Shown here piece by piece: positions 13,248 through 25,900 of a stretch of DNA of 64,000 nt. The stretch covers positions 124,001 through 188,000 of the forward strand of contig JAPYMA010003040.1 in NCBI GenBank assembly GCA_035041965.1. Direction: 5' to 3'. Position numbers and translations under genes: made by a program. Numbering within the stretch: position 1 is the first letter of the stretch; every line of letters begins with the position of its first letter. The notes under the pieces are model-generated. The model was not told where the DNA came from. It worked only from the letters and a program-made list of their open reading frames with translations, and searched no databases. The DNA is from Anisakis pegreffii. Its lineage: Eukaryota > Nematoda > Chromadorea > Rhabditida > Anisakidae.

Positions 13248-16200
13248 GAGCAACATATTCAAATTCAGTCATGAAATAATTCCAGTTTCACACACTACCA
13301 TCATCACATCACCTCTCTCAAAACTTGTTTCTCCTTCTAGTTTCCACACATCGAAATTACGCAAACAATTCTCAGCGTTGACTGACAGCTGAACTGGCAC
13401 AACTAAACAAGGCCTCAGTTTCGAATAACTTCAAAAATCAATAATCGATAAACTATTCGAAATGCTCATAAATTGAGTTTATGAGTAGTCACTTGACAAA
13501 TTCTCTAAGAGGTTTTATGTGATTTCGTATTGTTTGCACTGTTCCATTATCATTAAGAATTGTATTTGCATAGCACTGACCTGAGTTCGTTTAATTCTAA
13601 GTGAGGTGAACCGCTTAAATATTGTCTATTGGAACAATACACTTATTTATTATTTGTTGAGGACATTTGTTGAGGAGCAATAATTGATCGTTACGTAACT
13701 CATTTCAGTGAGCATTGATGATGCAGCAAGAAGTGTTAATAAAATATGTTTTTGCGCAACAATAACCAAAAGATTTCACAAGTGAAAAGTCGTGTGATAA
13801 GTATCCTTTATGTACTGCACACTTATTTTTTGCATCAAAATTATTTGCATTTGCATCACAATTATTTTTTTAAAAATTTAGACTAAATCCAATGGAACAG
13901 AAATGAAGCTGAACAGTGCAGAATATTACTGGATAGGTGTCACAGTTTCGAAAATCCCAACTGACCGATAGCGAGAAGGAAACAACTAATGTTGCTATCC
14001 GTCGAGTGTATCTTTAAATTACTGTTGAAAAATTTTCTCCGCACAGTGAGAAAGGATTTATAAAATTTTGTTTGAAAATATGTCTATCTTAGACTCGGAA
14101 GCCTCACGCTATTCAGCCATAATCGTAGTTTGAACTACATTTCACAATGGAAAAAAATTTGTGTTGGTTACATAATGTTTAAAATAATTGTCTCCAAATC
14201 ATACACATAATTAGAAGTATTCGTATCATGAACCGTAAAAGCAATAAAGGTCATGTTATGAATGAAAACTCATAAATCATGCATTCATATCTATTCGATG
14301 ATGTCTGCAATGAAGCACATTGCGTAACATATCGCACTAGATAACATTTACTTTTCTGAACGATGGGAACATTATCGAGAATAGCGATAATTAATTCTAA
14401 TAATGAGGTGTTTAACGATCATCTCAAAACTTGCATTCGTATCAATTCATTCGCATTAAATGCACATATATCATAGTGTACACGGTTAGGCACACGTAAC
14501 CACGCAGTTTCATTGTGTCAATATTCACAGGTTTCATTGCATCAACATTTTAGTGCCTCATCTTTTCAACTCAACGTGTTGCGAAAACGGGAATTTTTTG
14601 GTCATAAGTGCAGTGTGCGAACTGGAGACTTCGTTTAGTTTCATTGTGTCAATGATAGCAATTTGTCCATTTTCAGTGTTCATCTCCAGCTTGCGAATGG
14701 CACTTCATAAAAATTAATATATTCGTGGAAAATCGCAGAATTTTATTCTAATCAGTACAGTAACCGATCTATACAGTTTAAGTATTAAAATTTTGAATTG
14801 GCGGGTGATTCGTTAATGTGCTGGTTATGTGAATTATTCGAGTGTTGACATGATATTTTGGATAATAAATCATGTGATCTAGTATGCCCCGATTGATCGA
14901 GTAGCACACTTCAAGCTCTTCTCATCTAAATTCCTCAACAATGACAGAAGTCGGCATTCAAAAATAATATTTGATGATTAGTAATTGTAGACCTTCAAAT
15001 GAATATATTCCTTTATTTACGGTTGTATATTTGTTTGTGCTATACGTATATCCGGGTAATGGAATCTATTTTGGAGAGACTGAATGAAGAAGATGAGATA
15101 ATTGCTGTTTGCGTTCAATGCTGTCAGCTTGTGACGAGTGAACACTTTGAACGAACCGAACGAAACGTCTTCTTCGTACAATTATGAACGGATGCCGTCG
15201 ATATTACCCCAGGGAATAGGGCACCTTTTAAGTTGACGATGAATAGTAATTAGTGATTCGTTACGTGATAAAAAGATGTCGATGAAATATTGTCGACAAT
15301 AATGTTCTTAGTGCGGATATTTTGTGACATTCTAAACGACATTTGTTTTGCACATGTTGACTGAATCGTTCACTTTGAAGAAATTTATCGATGGAGAAAA
15401 CTTGTTTAAGTTATTCGAACCGAAACAAAAACGCAACACCATACCTAAACAATGGATAATTTTCATAAGGATGAAAGAGAATTTGTTGCGAATGAAAATG
15501 GTTCCGAATGAATTCAATCACTGATTTTTTCTTACGATTGATTTCAAGATTTTAAGAACGGTGATGAACGCCTACTGTCATATTTGAAAGGCAAACGAAA
15601 AACAACCAGAAAACGGACCAAAGACGATACACGTTTCAGATCATTTCACATAAAAAGAGCACATTGCATTTGGTTAGTTGATAGCATGATTAGGAACTGA
15701 GATTATGACACTATGGTGTAATCTCTAAATTCGTTCGTGAGGTTTCTCAATGAAACTGATGCACGCAACCAATTCAAACATGTAATCAAAAACCGAAACA
15801 AACATAGTGATGACCACTGATGAAATAAAACAAACGTTTCTGTGCATAAACGGTTGATTAGATCAATAAATGAGCAGTGTTAATTTGTGTGACCTTTGTA
15901 TGGTGTGATTTGAAATTTGAAGTAATGTTTACATTGAATTATGACGAAAGGTGAAGTGGTCACAGCGGTTAGTTGAATGAGGTTCTGATTGGGGTTAGTG
16001 ATATGTGATATGAGAGTGCTTTGTAAAAGATATGACCGCTTCAATGAAACGATAACGTCAAAATAAAGATCGGCATTGAAAGAGTAGCAATGTGATTTTA
16101 TCTTCTTCATTCACATGACCAATTAGCGGTTTGCACATTTGTTGTTTGACTATGTATTCGATGTTTATTGGCTTTGAAGAAACCGAACGAGTCAACAGTT

Positions 16201-19200
16201 ATCATTATTTGATTGACACCAACCGAACGAAGATAAACACTCGAATCTGTACGTTTCCGGTGATTGCTGGGGGAGACATTCGCATAATCTATTAAAATGC
16301 TCTAAGCAAATATACCAAATGTACCTCATTGATGTCTATAAATGAATGCACATTTAATTGCACTAAAGCTTCTCTGTTTTCATAAAGACTCTGAATTATG
16401 TGATCTTCTTAGCGCTGTTTGCAGATATGATCACAATTGTGCACAGACAACGTGCTCTTTATCAGCAAAGTAAACTTCCTTCATAAGTAGCTAATTTTTT
16501 TACTTTGTTGGATGGGTTTCTTGATCATCACAAGAAACTTCATTTATTCACGCAGTCATTACGGTGACAGTAAAGAATAGCGCACGAAAAGCTTAGCTGC
16601 TCATCAACGATTCGGTGCAACTAATTCGCAATGAACGTTGACAGGAATGATTTTATTTCAGTGGAACACTAAGTCAATTTTCCATTATTAATTAAAACAC
16701 TTCAGTGTAGAGGATGAAAAGTTTTGTGTTTGTCAAAACGTGAAAATCCACACAGGATGTGAATGTTAATTGTATACCCGTGAATCAAGGAAGTGACAAA
16801 TTGAGTTGATTTTCGGTGGAGCGAATTAGCAAAATTGCATAAATGAGGTGTGTGCAGCAGAGTGTGGTTTGAAAATATCCTAACAAGATTGCACTAAACT
16901 GATTGAGATGGTATCAATTGTTGCTTCAGATCTTTAGCAATAAGCTTCTGATGGAGATCGTTTATGAAACACATTTACTCTAACAAAGATCGAATTTTAC
17001 AGCGGGAATATGAGCCGATTGTGTTTTGTGCAGTCGAGAGCAATCATTTCGTGGATAGAAATTGATGACATTTCGATAACATTATCAATTCGCGCGGGAT
17101 CAATTCACAGTGTGTTTTGTCCGATGGAATTGCTGAGCTTGTCTGATGAATAGGATTAGCATCTGTCTAAGCTGAAAGATGTTAATTCATAAGGAAATTT
17201 ATGGATCTTTAGAGCCTGTAAGCTATTATTAGTATATCTGATTCCATGTAGACACTCATATCCCTCCTCATTAGAATGTTCATTGCTAATTGATTGTATT
17301 TATGCTTAACTCATCCATCATCTCATTAATGTTTATGCGTTCATTACTCTGCAAATTCACCATTCATTAAATACTCTCTTGCGCAATAACACTGTTGGAA
17401 TTCCATCCTAATTTAGCACACATGAACAGTCTTTACTTTGTTCGGTGGGAGGCTTACTCATATGGACATGCAGGTGTGCCTAGGACAAATACATCCCATG
17501 CTTCCATGCACATCATTAGAAATTGGTGTGTTTAAACAATATATTCACATTGAACTGAACGTTAAACTTCAACCGTTTACACGCCTATTGTGACCGCTAT
17601 TGAGCATCAATTGAGTTGGCGATACAGTATGTAATTCGCGTGATCCAGTACCCAAAACAAGGAATCATGTGAAAATTGCTGATGCAATTTCAAGGGATCG
17701 ATTCGATGGATGAATGTTGAGAAAATATCTCTGATGGTGAAATATTAGTGAATAATTAATTAGCAAAAAGTGTATTGCTGTCGTATAAAAACTGCAGACA
17801 CGGGTAAACAAGGGCAGCTGTAGTCTCATGAAAAAGCAGAACAAAGACGATGAGGTGAGTGAATGTTTCATGGTGCGATGAATGAATTAACGAATGATGC
17901 TAATCAATCATAAACAAACATTTCAGCGATTCCAATTCGAATGAATCAGCGACGCAGCATCGTTTCAAGACAAAAAGTTCGAATTTTCCTGTGATACTGT
18001 GCTGAACGTGAAACTGCAAAAAAGTTTTATGTGAAGGAAATGGAACCAGTCATCCATGGAAGAGTGATCGTCTTTACGTGAAAATTTTCATACTTCCCAG
18101 TTCATCTTGTCCTTGTGCACTTACAGATAAATTTCATCTAATAAAACACGCACTAAAACGCCTCTCATTTACAGTTTCATTAATGTTGAGGAAATTTTAA
18201 AGTTGTGTTAAGCAACTACTGTACGTCTAGGAAAGCGTTTCTGTAAGCAATTTGAATGGTATCGTATTGGGAATAATTCGCTTTTTGTTATGCTGTTTGA
18301 ATAGGGTATTAGCTGAGACATTTAGGTGACCTTGCTGATGGAATGTTTGCTTTGCATATCTTATTAGAAAAGAATCTGAAATACGATCTATTCACTCAAC
18401 AATCCATAGCATTCACTACTCGTTTTATACTTAACGAGAACCTTATAGAGCACATTTATTGAATTCGTATCAGTCACAAAAGGTAAACGTAATTCTAATT
18501 TGAGCACTTCTCCGCACCTCAAGCAATAAAATAAGTCATACATGCTTAAAAATTAATCGTATGGATCAGACGACATTTTACGAATCTATCAAACAAACAA
18601 CAACTCTTTGAAGCGAGTGGGATACTGAAACTAGATTGATGTACTAGATTGATACTCGTAATAATTTTCGCGAAAGGAGTGTATGGTAAGGCTTTACTGT
18701 AATGCATGGGAACGGATCTGTTGTTTTTTTTGGATGATGCTATCGAATGGTGGTATAACAGAAATTTGTAGTGCATGATTGAGCATGTATGAATTATGTG
18801 AGAATCGATATGTATTGCAGTAATTCTTAATGATTCACAACGCAAATGCATTATGCTTTTGACAGTACGATAAGTGATTACCATCTTTAAGAAATATTCA
18901 TTCTAATGATGTGTAACCTTGAACCTCACTTCAGCACGTACACTTCTATTCAACAGATATTATATAAATACGATTACAACACGCACTTTAGTCATCTCCT
19001 CCTGCACACCTGAATATGATAAGTGCTTGGAATGGATTCTGTAGATTGTCAATGATTGCAAGTGGTTGCAGAAGAGACTGCTTAATTTGATGGATCGCAT
19101 AACGATTTGGGGAACGCGCTATCAAAAATTATGAATTTTTCCCTACACAGTGAACATAATGTAATACTTACTTAAAACTGTGAATTTTTCATAGTACTTC

Positions 19201-22200
19201 ATTTTCTCGAATATCCCGCATCGTGCTCATGATTCCTAATTGTAAGCAAACTTGCTCATGATGCTACTCCACAGTTCCGCAGATATAAGCTCGATTTTTG
19301 AAAATGCCCACAACACTAGCGCTTTAATTGAAAGAAAACGTATGTTGATAATTATAAGCTGGCCAACAGGAGCCGAAAGGTTTCATCTTCAATGACTGTA
19401 TGAAAACCATCCTCTTGAGTAAAGTACTACTCTCGTGTTCTGAAGATCTTTCGAGTAATATGAGACTCAAAGTGAATTCAACTCTTACAGTGCCATATTC
19501 ATAAACATTCACAGTCGGCATGAATCTACTTAGCAAGAGAACGATACTGGTACATATGTTGAAAGTCTGACGCAACTTACATCATCACCGTTTATTTTTG
19601 CCGTAAACAAATGGCATCATGCAACAAAAACAGTGAAGCCACTTATGAACATAAATGATTGTTATATGAATGAAGAATAGGTATGAGTGGTTGTCGGTTT
19701 CATCAATGACCTTCTCGATAACAAGTGCCTTTGTGTTCCAGTTTCATTCAGCTTTATTTGGCTAAGTGGTTTGATCTTTTCGGTATCAATCAAATGCTCA
19801 ATCCGCACACACTGTGCAAACATATTAATATCAAACCGATCGCGTGTAATTGTCGTGCGGTAAATTGTGCACTCAAAGAATTAGCCTGAGAACGGTTTTC
19901 AATACCATCTCAGATAGTTCCTCGTCCATTCGCCATTCATCTATCACAAATTCAACAATACTATATTTTGTAAATTACAATAGAATAAGATACTCTAATA
20001 ATGTTAGATATAAAATGAAGATAAATGCATCAATCTGCAAATAAATTGGCTCCATTTATGTTCAAAAAAGGCAAGTATTATTTTCTCAACAATTAACTAC
20101 GGTAATTTCATCAGTGCCTTGTGTGCGTATAAGATCGTATGCGATTAGCGATTTGTACCAACTTATGGAGAAATAATCCTTCAAAGACAAGGTCACATCG
20201 TTCTCACAAATCAACAGCTCAAACCTCTCACCTGATCGTTATCATTCATATATATTGCTCGATTAAAAATGCTCATCTCTGATTTATGACAGTCAACTCG
20301 TAGAGGTCGGATGTCAATCGATGCTTGTTCGCTTAGTGTTTTACGAAGTGGACACAGAGCAGAATTATTTACGATCCAAAACAATGCGTTAATAAAACGT
20401 GCATTCCTCGTTAATCCATACACATAGTTAGCTACAACCTATGTTGTGCACTATAATCAATGGGCAGAAATCTGATGATCAAAAACAAAACGATGCAGTC
20501 ACAGAGAGCATTATGTGCACATGAAATCAAACAAAAGTAAGGGGCTAAATCGACGTTTGCAAGGGAGCCCCGGGAACCCAACTTGAGACTCTCGATTGCG
20601 AAATTTACGTTCTGAAAATTCATAGGACTTTGGCTTCGATAAATCATGATATTTCATGCGATCTTGACAATGCATTCATCTTAAACTACACACCAGTGAT
20701 ATATGTTCCATTTATATTCACAATCAGTAACATTTGTTGTTGAGCACCTAATCGAATGAATCATTTCTTGATAGTATCACTTCGGCTCGCGTTTTTCAGG
20801 AAGCAGTGAACAAAGATTTCGTTAAGTCATCATTCATGCCTCGTTTCCCACCATCACCACTGTGTTGTGTTCCGCTTTTGGTCGTTTTTCAATGCTGGCA
20901 TTATCAGAGATTGAAAATGGTCACGGTTTCCTAACTAGTCTGAATTAATGTACGAAATAAAGCACAGATTTGCTCAAGTTTAACGGATTCAGTGACAACT
21001 AACCCGAATAGAATTTTCCTCTGTCGGTGAGCAATGTTTTTATTTGAAATTCAATGGTTCATCAATGCAATCAAGTATCAAATATTTCGCAGTTACGTTC
21101 ATAATTCGCAATAAAAGCGCTGCTAAAACCCTCTAACACTGCAGAGGTATCCCAATTTCAATGTAATAATTTCACAATCTTTCACATCTTTGTTCCTAAT
21201 ATAATTGTTCATTTATATGCATTCGGAAGGAAACACTTAAAGTTGTTTTCGAAATTCATTTTACGATGCAGGTGTTTAATTACCGTAACAAGAAGGAGAC
21301 ATGAAACTGTGTGATCATTATCAAACCTACAACAAGATGAATGATTCGTTTTAACTGAATGGAAAGGAAAAAAAACGATCATCTCAAATGGGCTGTAATC
21401 TGATTGCGTCCATTCCTCATCAGAAGCAGCATCGTGTAGCGAAGGTCATCATTAATTCTAATGGTGTTAATATGGAAGGTGATCGTCGTTGTTTTCAGTT
21501 CATCATTCAATAAGTTTCCCTCGTGACTTCTCTGCATCACAACTGGATGCATGAAATATCGAGGTATACTTCAGAATAATGTCATCGTTGAATCGAATAG
21601 CAGATCCGTTCATGGAAAATCGACGCTAAAACACAAATATTCATAACCTTTTCGGATGTGTTGCTGAGTGATTAATTCAAATTTGTTCGAATTTTCAAAG
21701 TCTCATCATGAACATACGATCATCTCAACATCATGCACAAACGAATAATTGATGCAATTTGTACTTAACAAGGAGGCTTCTGAAATGTTTCTAAGACGGG
21801 GCCAAGATATGAACATAATCTATAGTACGCTTCAGAATATTATGGATGAAGGGAATGATCTTTGCTTAACACGAATACCAAATAGAAACCGTTCCGGCAT
21901 TTTTTGGAACCTCTTGATGAGACTCACTAAATAAATAGACTGTTGATGGTGTTTCATAAATGTTGAATGAAAATGCTCAGGAGTGGATCTCATTGAATAT
22001 CAACATGATAATTGGAATTTGAAAAAATCGACTTTGAAAGACTGTTTCAAGGCAGTGTTCTCCGATTCAAAGAGCTTTTTTATTCGAAAACGCAATTTTT
22101 TCGTTAATCTGCAAACATGAAATTTGACCCAAGCGCCATATCTCAGACGCTCCTATTTACTTTGTCGTTATAATCCGATCAGCTCCGAAAATTTCAAGCA

Positions 22201-22775
22201 CAGGTCTTCTTCTATATTCTCACAAAGGAAGTTTGAAATCATAATGAATTATTTTGATTGAAATACCTGAAACACTGATACTTCCGGTCGGTATAGCCAT
22301 TGGAACGTGCCGCTCTTTCAAGAGCAGAGCACGAGAATTGTTGGAATCGATTACTTCATAGAGTGAATCATACCGTTCAAAAACTCAGTCAGTCTATTCG
22401 GAAAATTTTATGGAAACGGAAATGAGCACTGAAATATTTGATTGGTAATGTCGTTGCTATGTGAATTGTGCATTCCGTTATCGATATCAATGCGGTGATG
22501 TTATTGAGATCAGTGTAGTGATAGTTGAATTTTGTATCTTGATGAGCTTGCTCTAGGCTGTCAAAGAAGACGACATCATCTGTGACTATGAGTGTGGAAA
22601 ATCAATCGAATAGCATTACTCTGCGACTTCGAATTTAGCTGCCACATTGTATTAATTTTTACTCTTTTTTTTTGCTTCATAGCAGTAAGTTGAGGGCCGC
22701 TGGAAGTTCAGTAAAAAAGTCTTCGTATAAATCACGTAAGTCAAAAAATCGAAAAACGATCAGGCGATTCAATTT

Positions 22776-22860
22776 GTATTCTTTGAATGCCACAGATATT
22801 GTTCCATAATGAGATAACAACTGTATCCTTTGAATGCCACAAGTATTGTTCCATAATCAG
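22776..22860. repeat. Tandem duplication, 47-bp period, just upstream of the receptor cyclase
   Basis: Two copies of a 38-bp element (22776-22813 and 22823-22860) share CTTTGAATGCCACA and TATTGTTCCATAAT with a few substitutions. The second copy ends 54 bases before the proposed start codon at 22915, so it may lie in the promoter or 5' outron of that gene. Confidence 0.8.
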
Positions 22861-22914
22861 TTAATTTTTGGAAGAGAATACAAGATTGACCTGTAGCAAG
22901 ACCTGATCACTCAG

Positions 22915-25900
22915 ATGCACACTAGAATCGTGTTACATCAGACTTTGGTAACTGCAATTGTGATCGCACAGTTGCGTTTGGGGGTCATTGAAAGTGATCA
23001 GACGCTCGTCCAGCTGTGCAAAATCGCTATTGACCACGCAACGGCTGCTGGAAACTGCAAACACGAAGTGAGGTATGGTCAAAGTTTTCGATCTAACGCA
23101 ACTCTTCTCAAAACCTTAAAAAATCCTAACAGTTCCACACAGCACAGCTGATTGATGTCCTTCCGTAAAACCAATTCGTCCCAAATCGTCCCGTCAAGAC
23201 CGATATGGTTTTCATTTGTCATTTGAGCGTTTGAGGGAAACTGCCGAAGAAACGAAATGAGGCAATAGATCCCGAATCACTTCAATCATTAATGGTCACC
23301 TTCAAACAAATCGAATACTGTCGCACGCTGATTACTGAAAAAAATTCCAAGATTACGTTAAGAATTGACTTTCAGAGTGTTTAATGCAACAGGATGCATT
23401 GACAGTAATGGCGTTTCGAATGCAGCCTCACTCTATTACAAAGACAACGTACAGGTTAGCAAGTGTCTACCACCTCTAAAAAATGATCACCTGATGGTAT
23501 CTGACCCAACTACTAAACCTGACAAGTTTTTGTCGTCTTTGTGAGCCGAGCAGTGATTTGGATTGGTTTTCATAATATAGTGAATACTTGGTTCAGGGAT
23601 TCATAGGACCGAATTGCAATGATGAGTTGCTTGGAATCAGTCAGCTGGCACATTTCTGGAACATACCGGTATTTGCAAGAACCTCGATTGATCCTCTTGT
23701 CAGCAATTCAGTCATTTGTCCAACTGTTGTGCAATACGCAATGGCTTCAGCTGCTGGTCTTTCGTATGCGCTTAAGGAGTTTGCCGATTACATGAATCTA
23801 ACGGAGGTATTATACGCTGACATTTGAACATTTAGCTGCACCTTATAATTAAATTGGAAATTGAGAATACCATCGCAAAACATTCGAAAACATTATTCCT
23901 TTCAGTTGCAACCAGTTAAGGTAAAGATATTTTCTACATGCTCATGAATAGTGTTTGCAAATTCCCAGCAATTTTTCAATCCCAGGAACAGGATCGAATC
24001 TCGGGATCCAGCATCTTTCGGAATTCATAAAGGTCATGTGTTCAACCCATTCTTCTCGAACCACAGCGCTTACAATTAAGTTCGAGGAATTTGGTAATCA
24101 CTAGGTCTCTTCTGGCCTCCGGAGCATTTATTTCGTTGCAGAATATTTTATCTTTGATTCGGTTTTGCATGCACAACTAATCGTTTCGTGGACGATTCTT
24201 TTGCTCCTTGCAATTCTACCGCACATTTTACATTTCGTGGTATCGTTGTATTTTTTGGAAAGAAAATGTTCTCAACAACAGGAATGATTATCGCTCTCGT
24301 CATATCTTTTACTAGATGCGGATGAACTCGTAACGTTTGGAGGCGTATTTTAAGAATGAATGCAAAGTTGATAGACCATAATAAATGGGAGACGAAGTAA
24401 CGGTGATGACGAAATAAGAAGCATTAGCTACGACATGATGAAATTCTTGATTACTGTTTTGTGAAAAACAGAAGCAGAGGTGGCGTCATTATACAATAAT
24501 GATTCATTCTTTCATTACACCTTGGTTAACCAAAAGTATTACGGCACATGAATGGTATGAGAATAATTAATCTGTGACTCGATACGACTATATTACCACA
24601 ATTCCAGAAAATAATGTGTTGAACAAACTCAAAAATTCCGGCATTTCTCAAAACCTCGATCCGGGGATCTCTTGCAAACACTACTCATAAAATCATTGGT
24701 TATCATAAGAACTCTAGTATTGTCGCTGTTCGTTTTTAATCACCATCGTCCTACAAGTGTGTATTTAGTGAAGTATATTTATGCTAAAACTAACTAATAT
24801 TTCTTTCAGATAATATTAGTTAGTCCCAAACGAACAAATGTTGATGAATATCCGATTGCTCGAGGTATTTATACGTTTCTCAAATCTACCGATCTGCTGA
24901 AAGTCAAAAAATGCTTAGTAATTGACGAAGATAACCGGGTTGACATGACAACAACTGAGCAGTCCATTCGAACTTCTACTCGTTGTATTTCCTTTAAACG
25001 ATCATTTTCTAATTTTTTTAAATGACACACTGACCTACAACGTCGATCTTCAATGGAGATTGATGAACAGGAATGATTATATGTTTGAATGAATTTCACA
25101 AGCTTTTGCTATCCGCAACCCTTTACACTCTTCTCGCTTATGTTCACTGCTGACATTCCACTAAATGAATCTTTTTTTTGTCCTTTGTTCACATTCGGTG
25201 GTGTTGACGATTACACAGAAGAACGCACTGAGGAATTAGCTCAGGTCAACTACACAAACAGATGAATTATGTTGTACGGATTCATCGAAAGTTGCACTAC
25301 ATCGTTTCAGTGATCGGGATTGGGTCAGATTTTGTGGATCTGAACAACATTCTGAACAGTTTAAACGTTGCCAAATTGTCCTCGGATAATTACATCATCA
25401 TACTGTTGTGTTCTCACGATTGTTCATGTCGATTTCTGAAACTCGTTCATGCTGCAAATATCATTGTGGTGGGTGTTGCAAATTTTCTGCTTAAAAAAAC
25501 TCGTTCATGAAATAAGTGGCATTTCTTAATTACACATTAGATTTGACCTCATCTCGTTCGAGAAAACTCCACGAAAAGCAATAATAACAAGTGCATTGTT
25601 TTGCTCGCTGCATTTTGTTGCTGAATCATTTCATCGCACCTTGACGACCCCAATGTGTATACTGACAGAAGAAAGAAGTTATGAGCATGCCTTTCATTGG
25701 TGCTGTCGAAATAAAATAATGATTTGATGTCGTGAAAACAAAAATAAATCATTCAAAAAAGATGACTTCCTAACTCTACGTTACAAATATGGCTCTGTTT
25801 CCTACTCACCAATTTGAGCTGTTGCTCACCATCTCGTGCAACTGAATCAGTTAATAATTACTAGCTGGGTCCTTACGTTCCGAACTATGAAGCAGCTGCT

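Larger units (their letters stand above)
12534..22914. other. Intergenic region without a supported gene
   Basis: About 10 kb of AT-rich DNA. I found tandem duplications at 13197-13247 and 22776-22860. Three isolated open stretches cannot be tied to a gene: a frame at 15059-15187 starting MESILERLNEEDE; one after a TTTTTCAG acceptor at 20800 of about 44 codons (starting EAVNKDFVKSS); and one at 21749-21934 containing MDEGNDLCLTRIPNRN. None has a recognisable motif or a partner exon. Confidence 0.4.

Noticed and set aside
18546..18884. 112-codon minus-strand ORF
   Set aside because: Composition (His, Ile, Ser) is that of random AT-rich sequence. No motif, signal or splice partner.
25205..25255. 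Small exon candidate [14 protein letters not shown] in the receptor cyclase
   Set aside because: Its phase does not fit the neighbours. The exon 24810-24981 with donor GTTGTA joins 25311 in phase without it.
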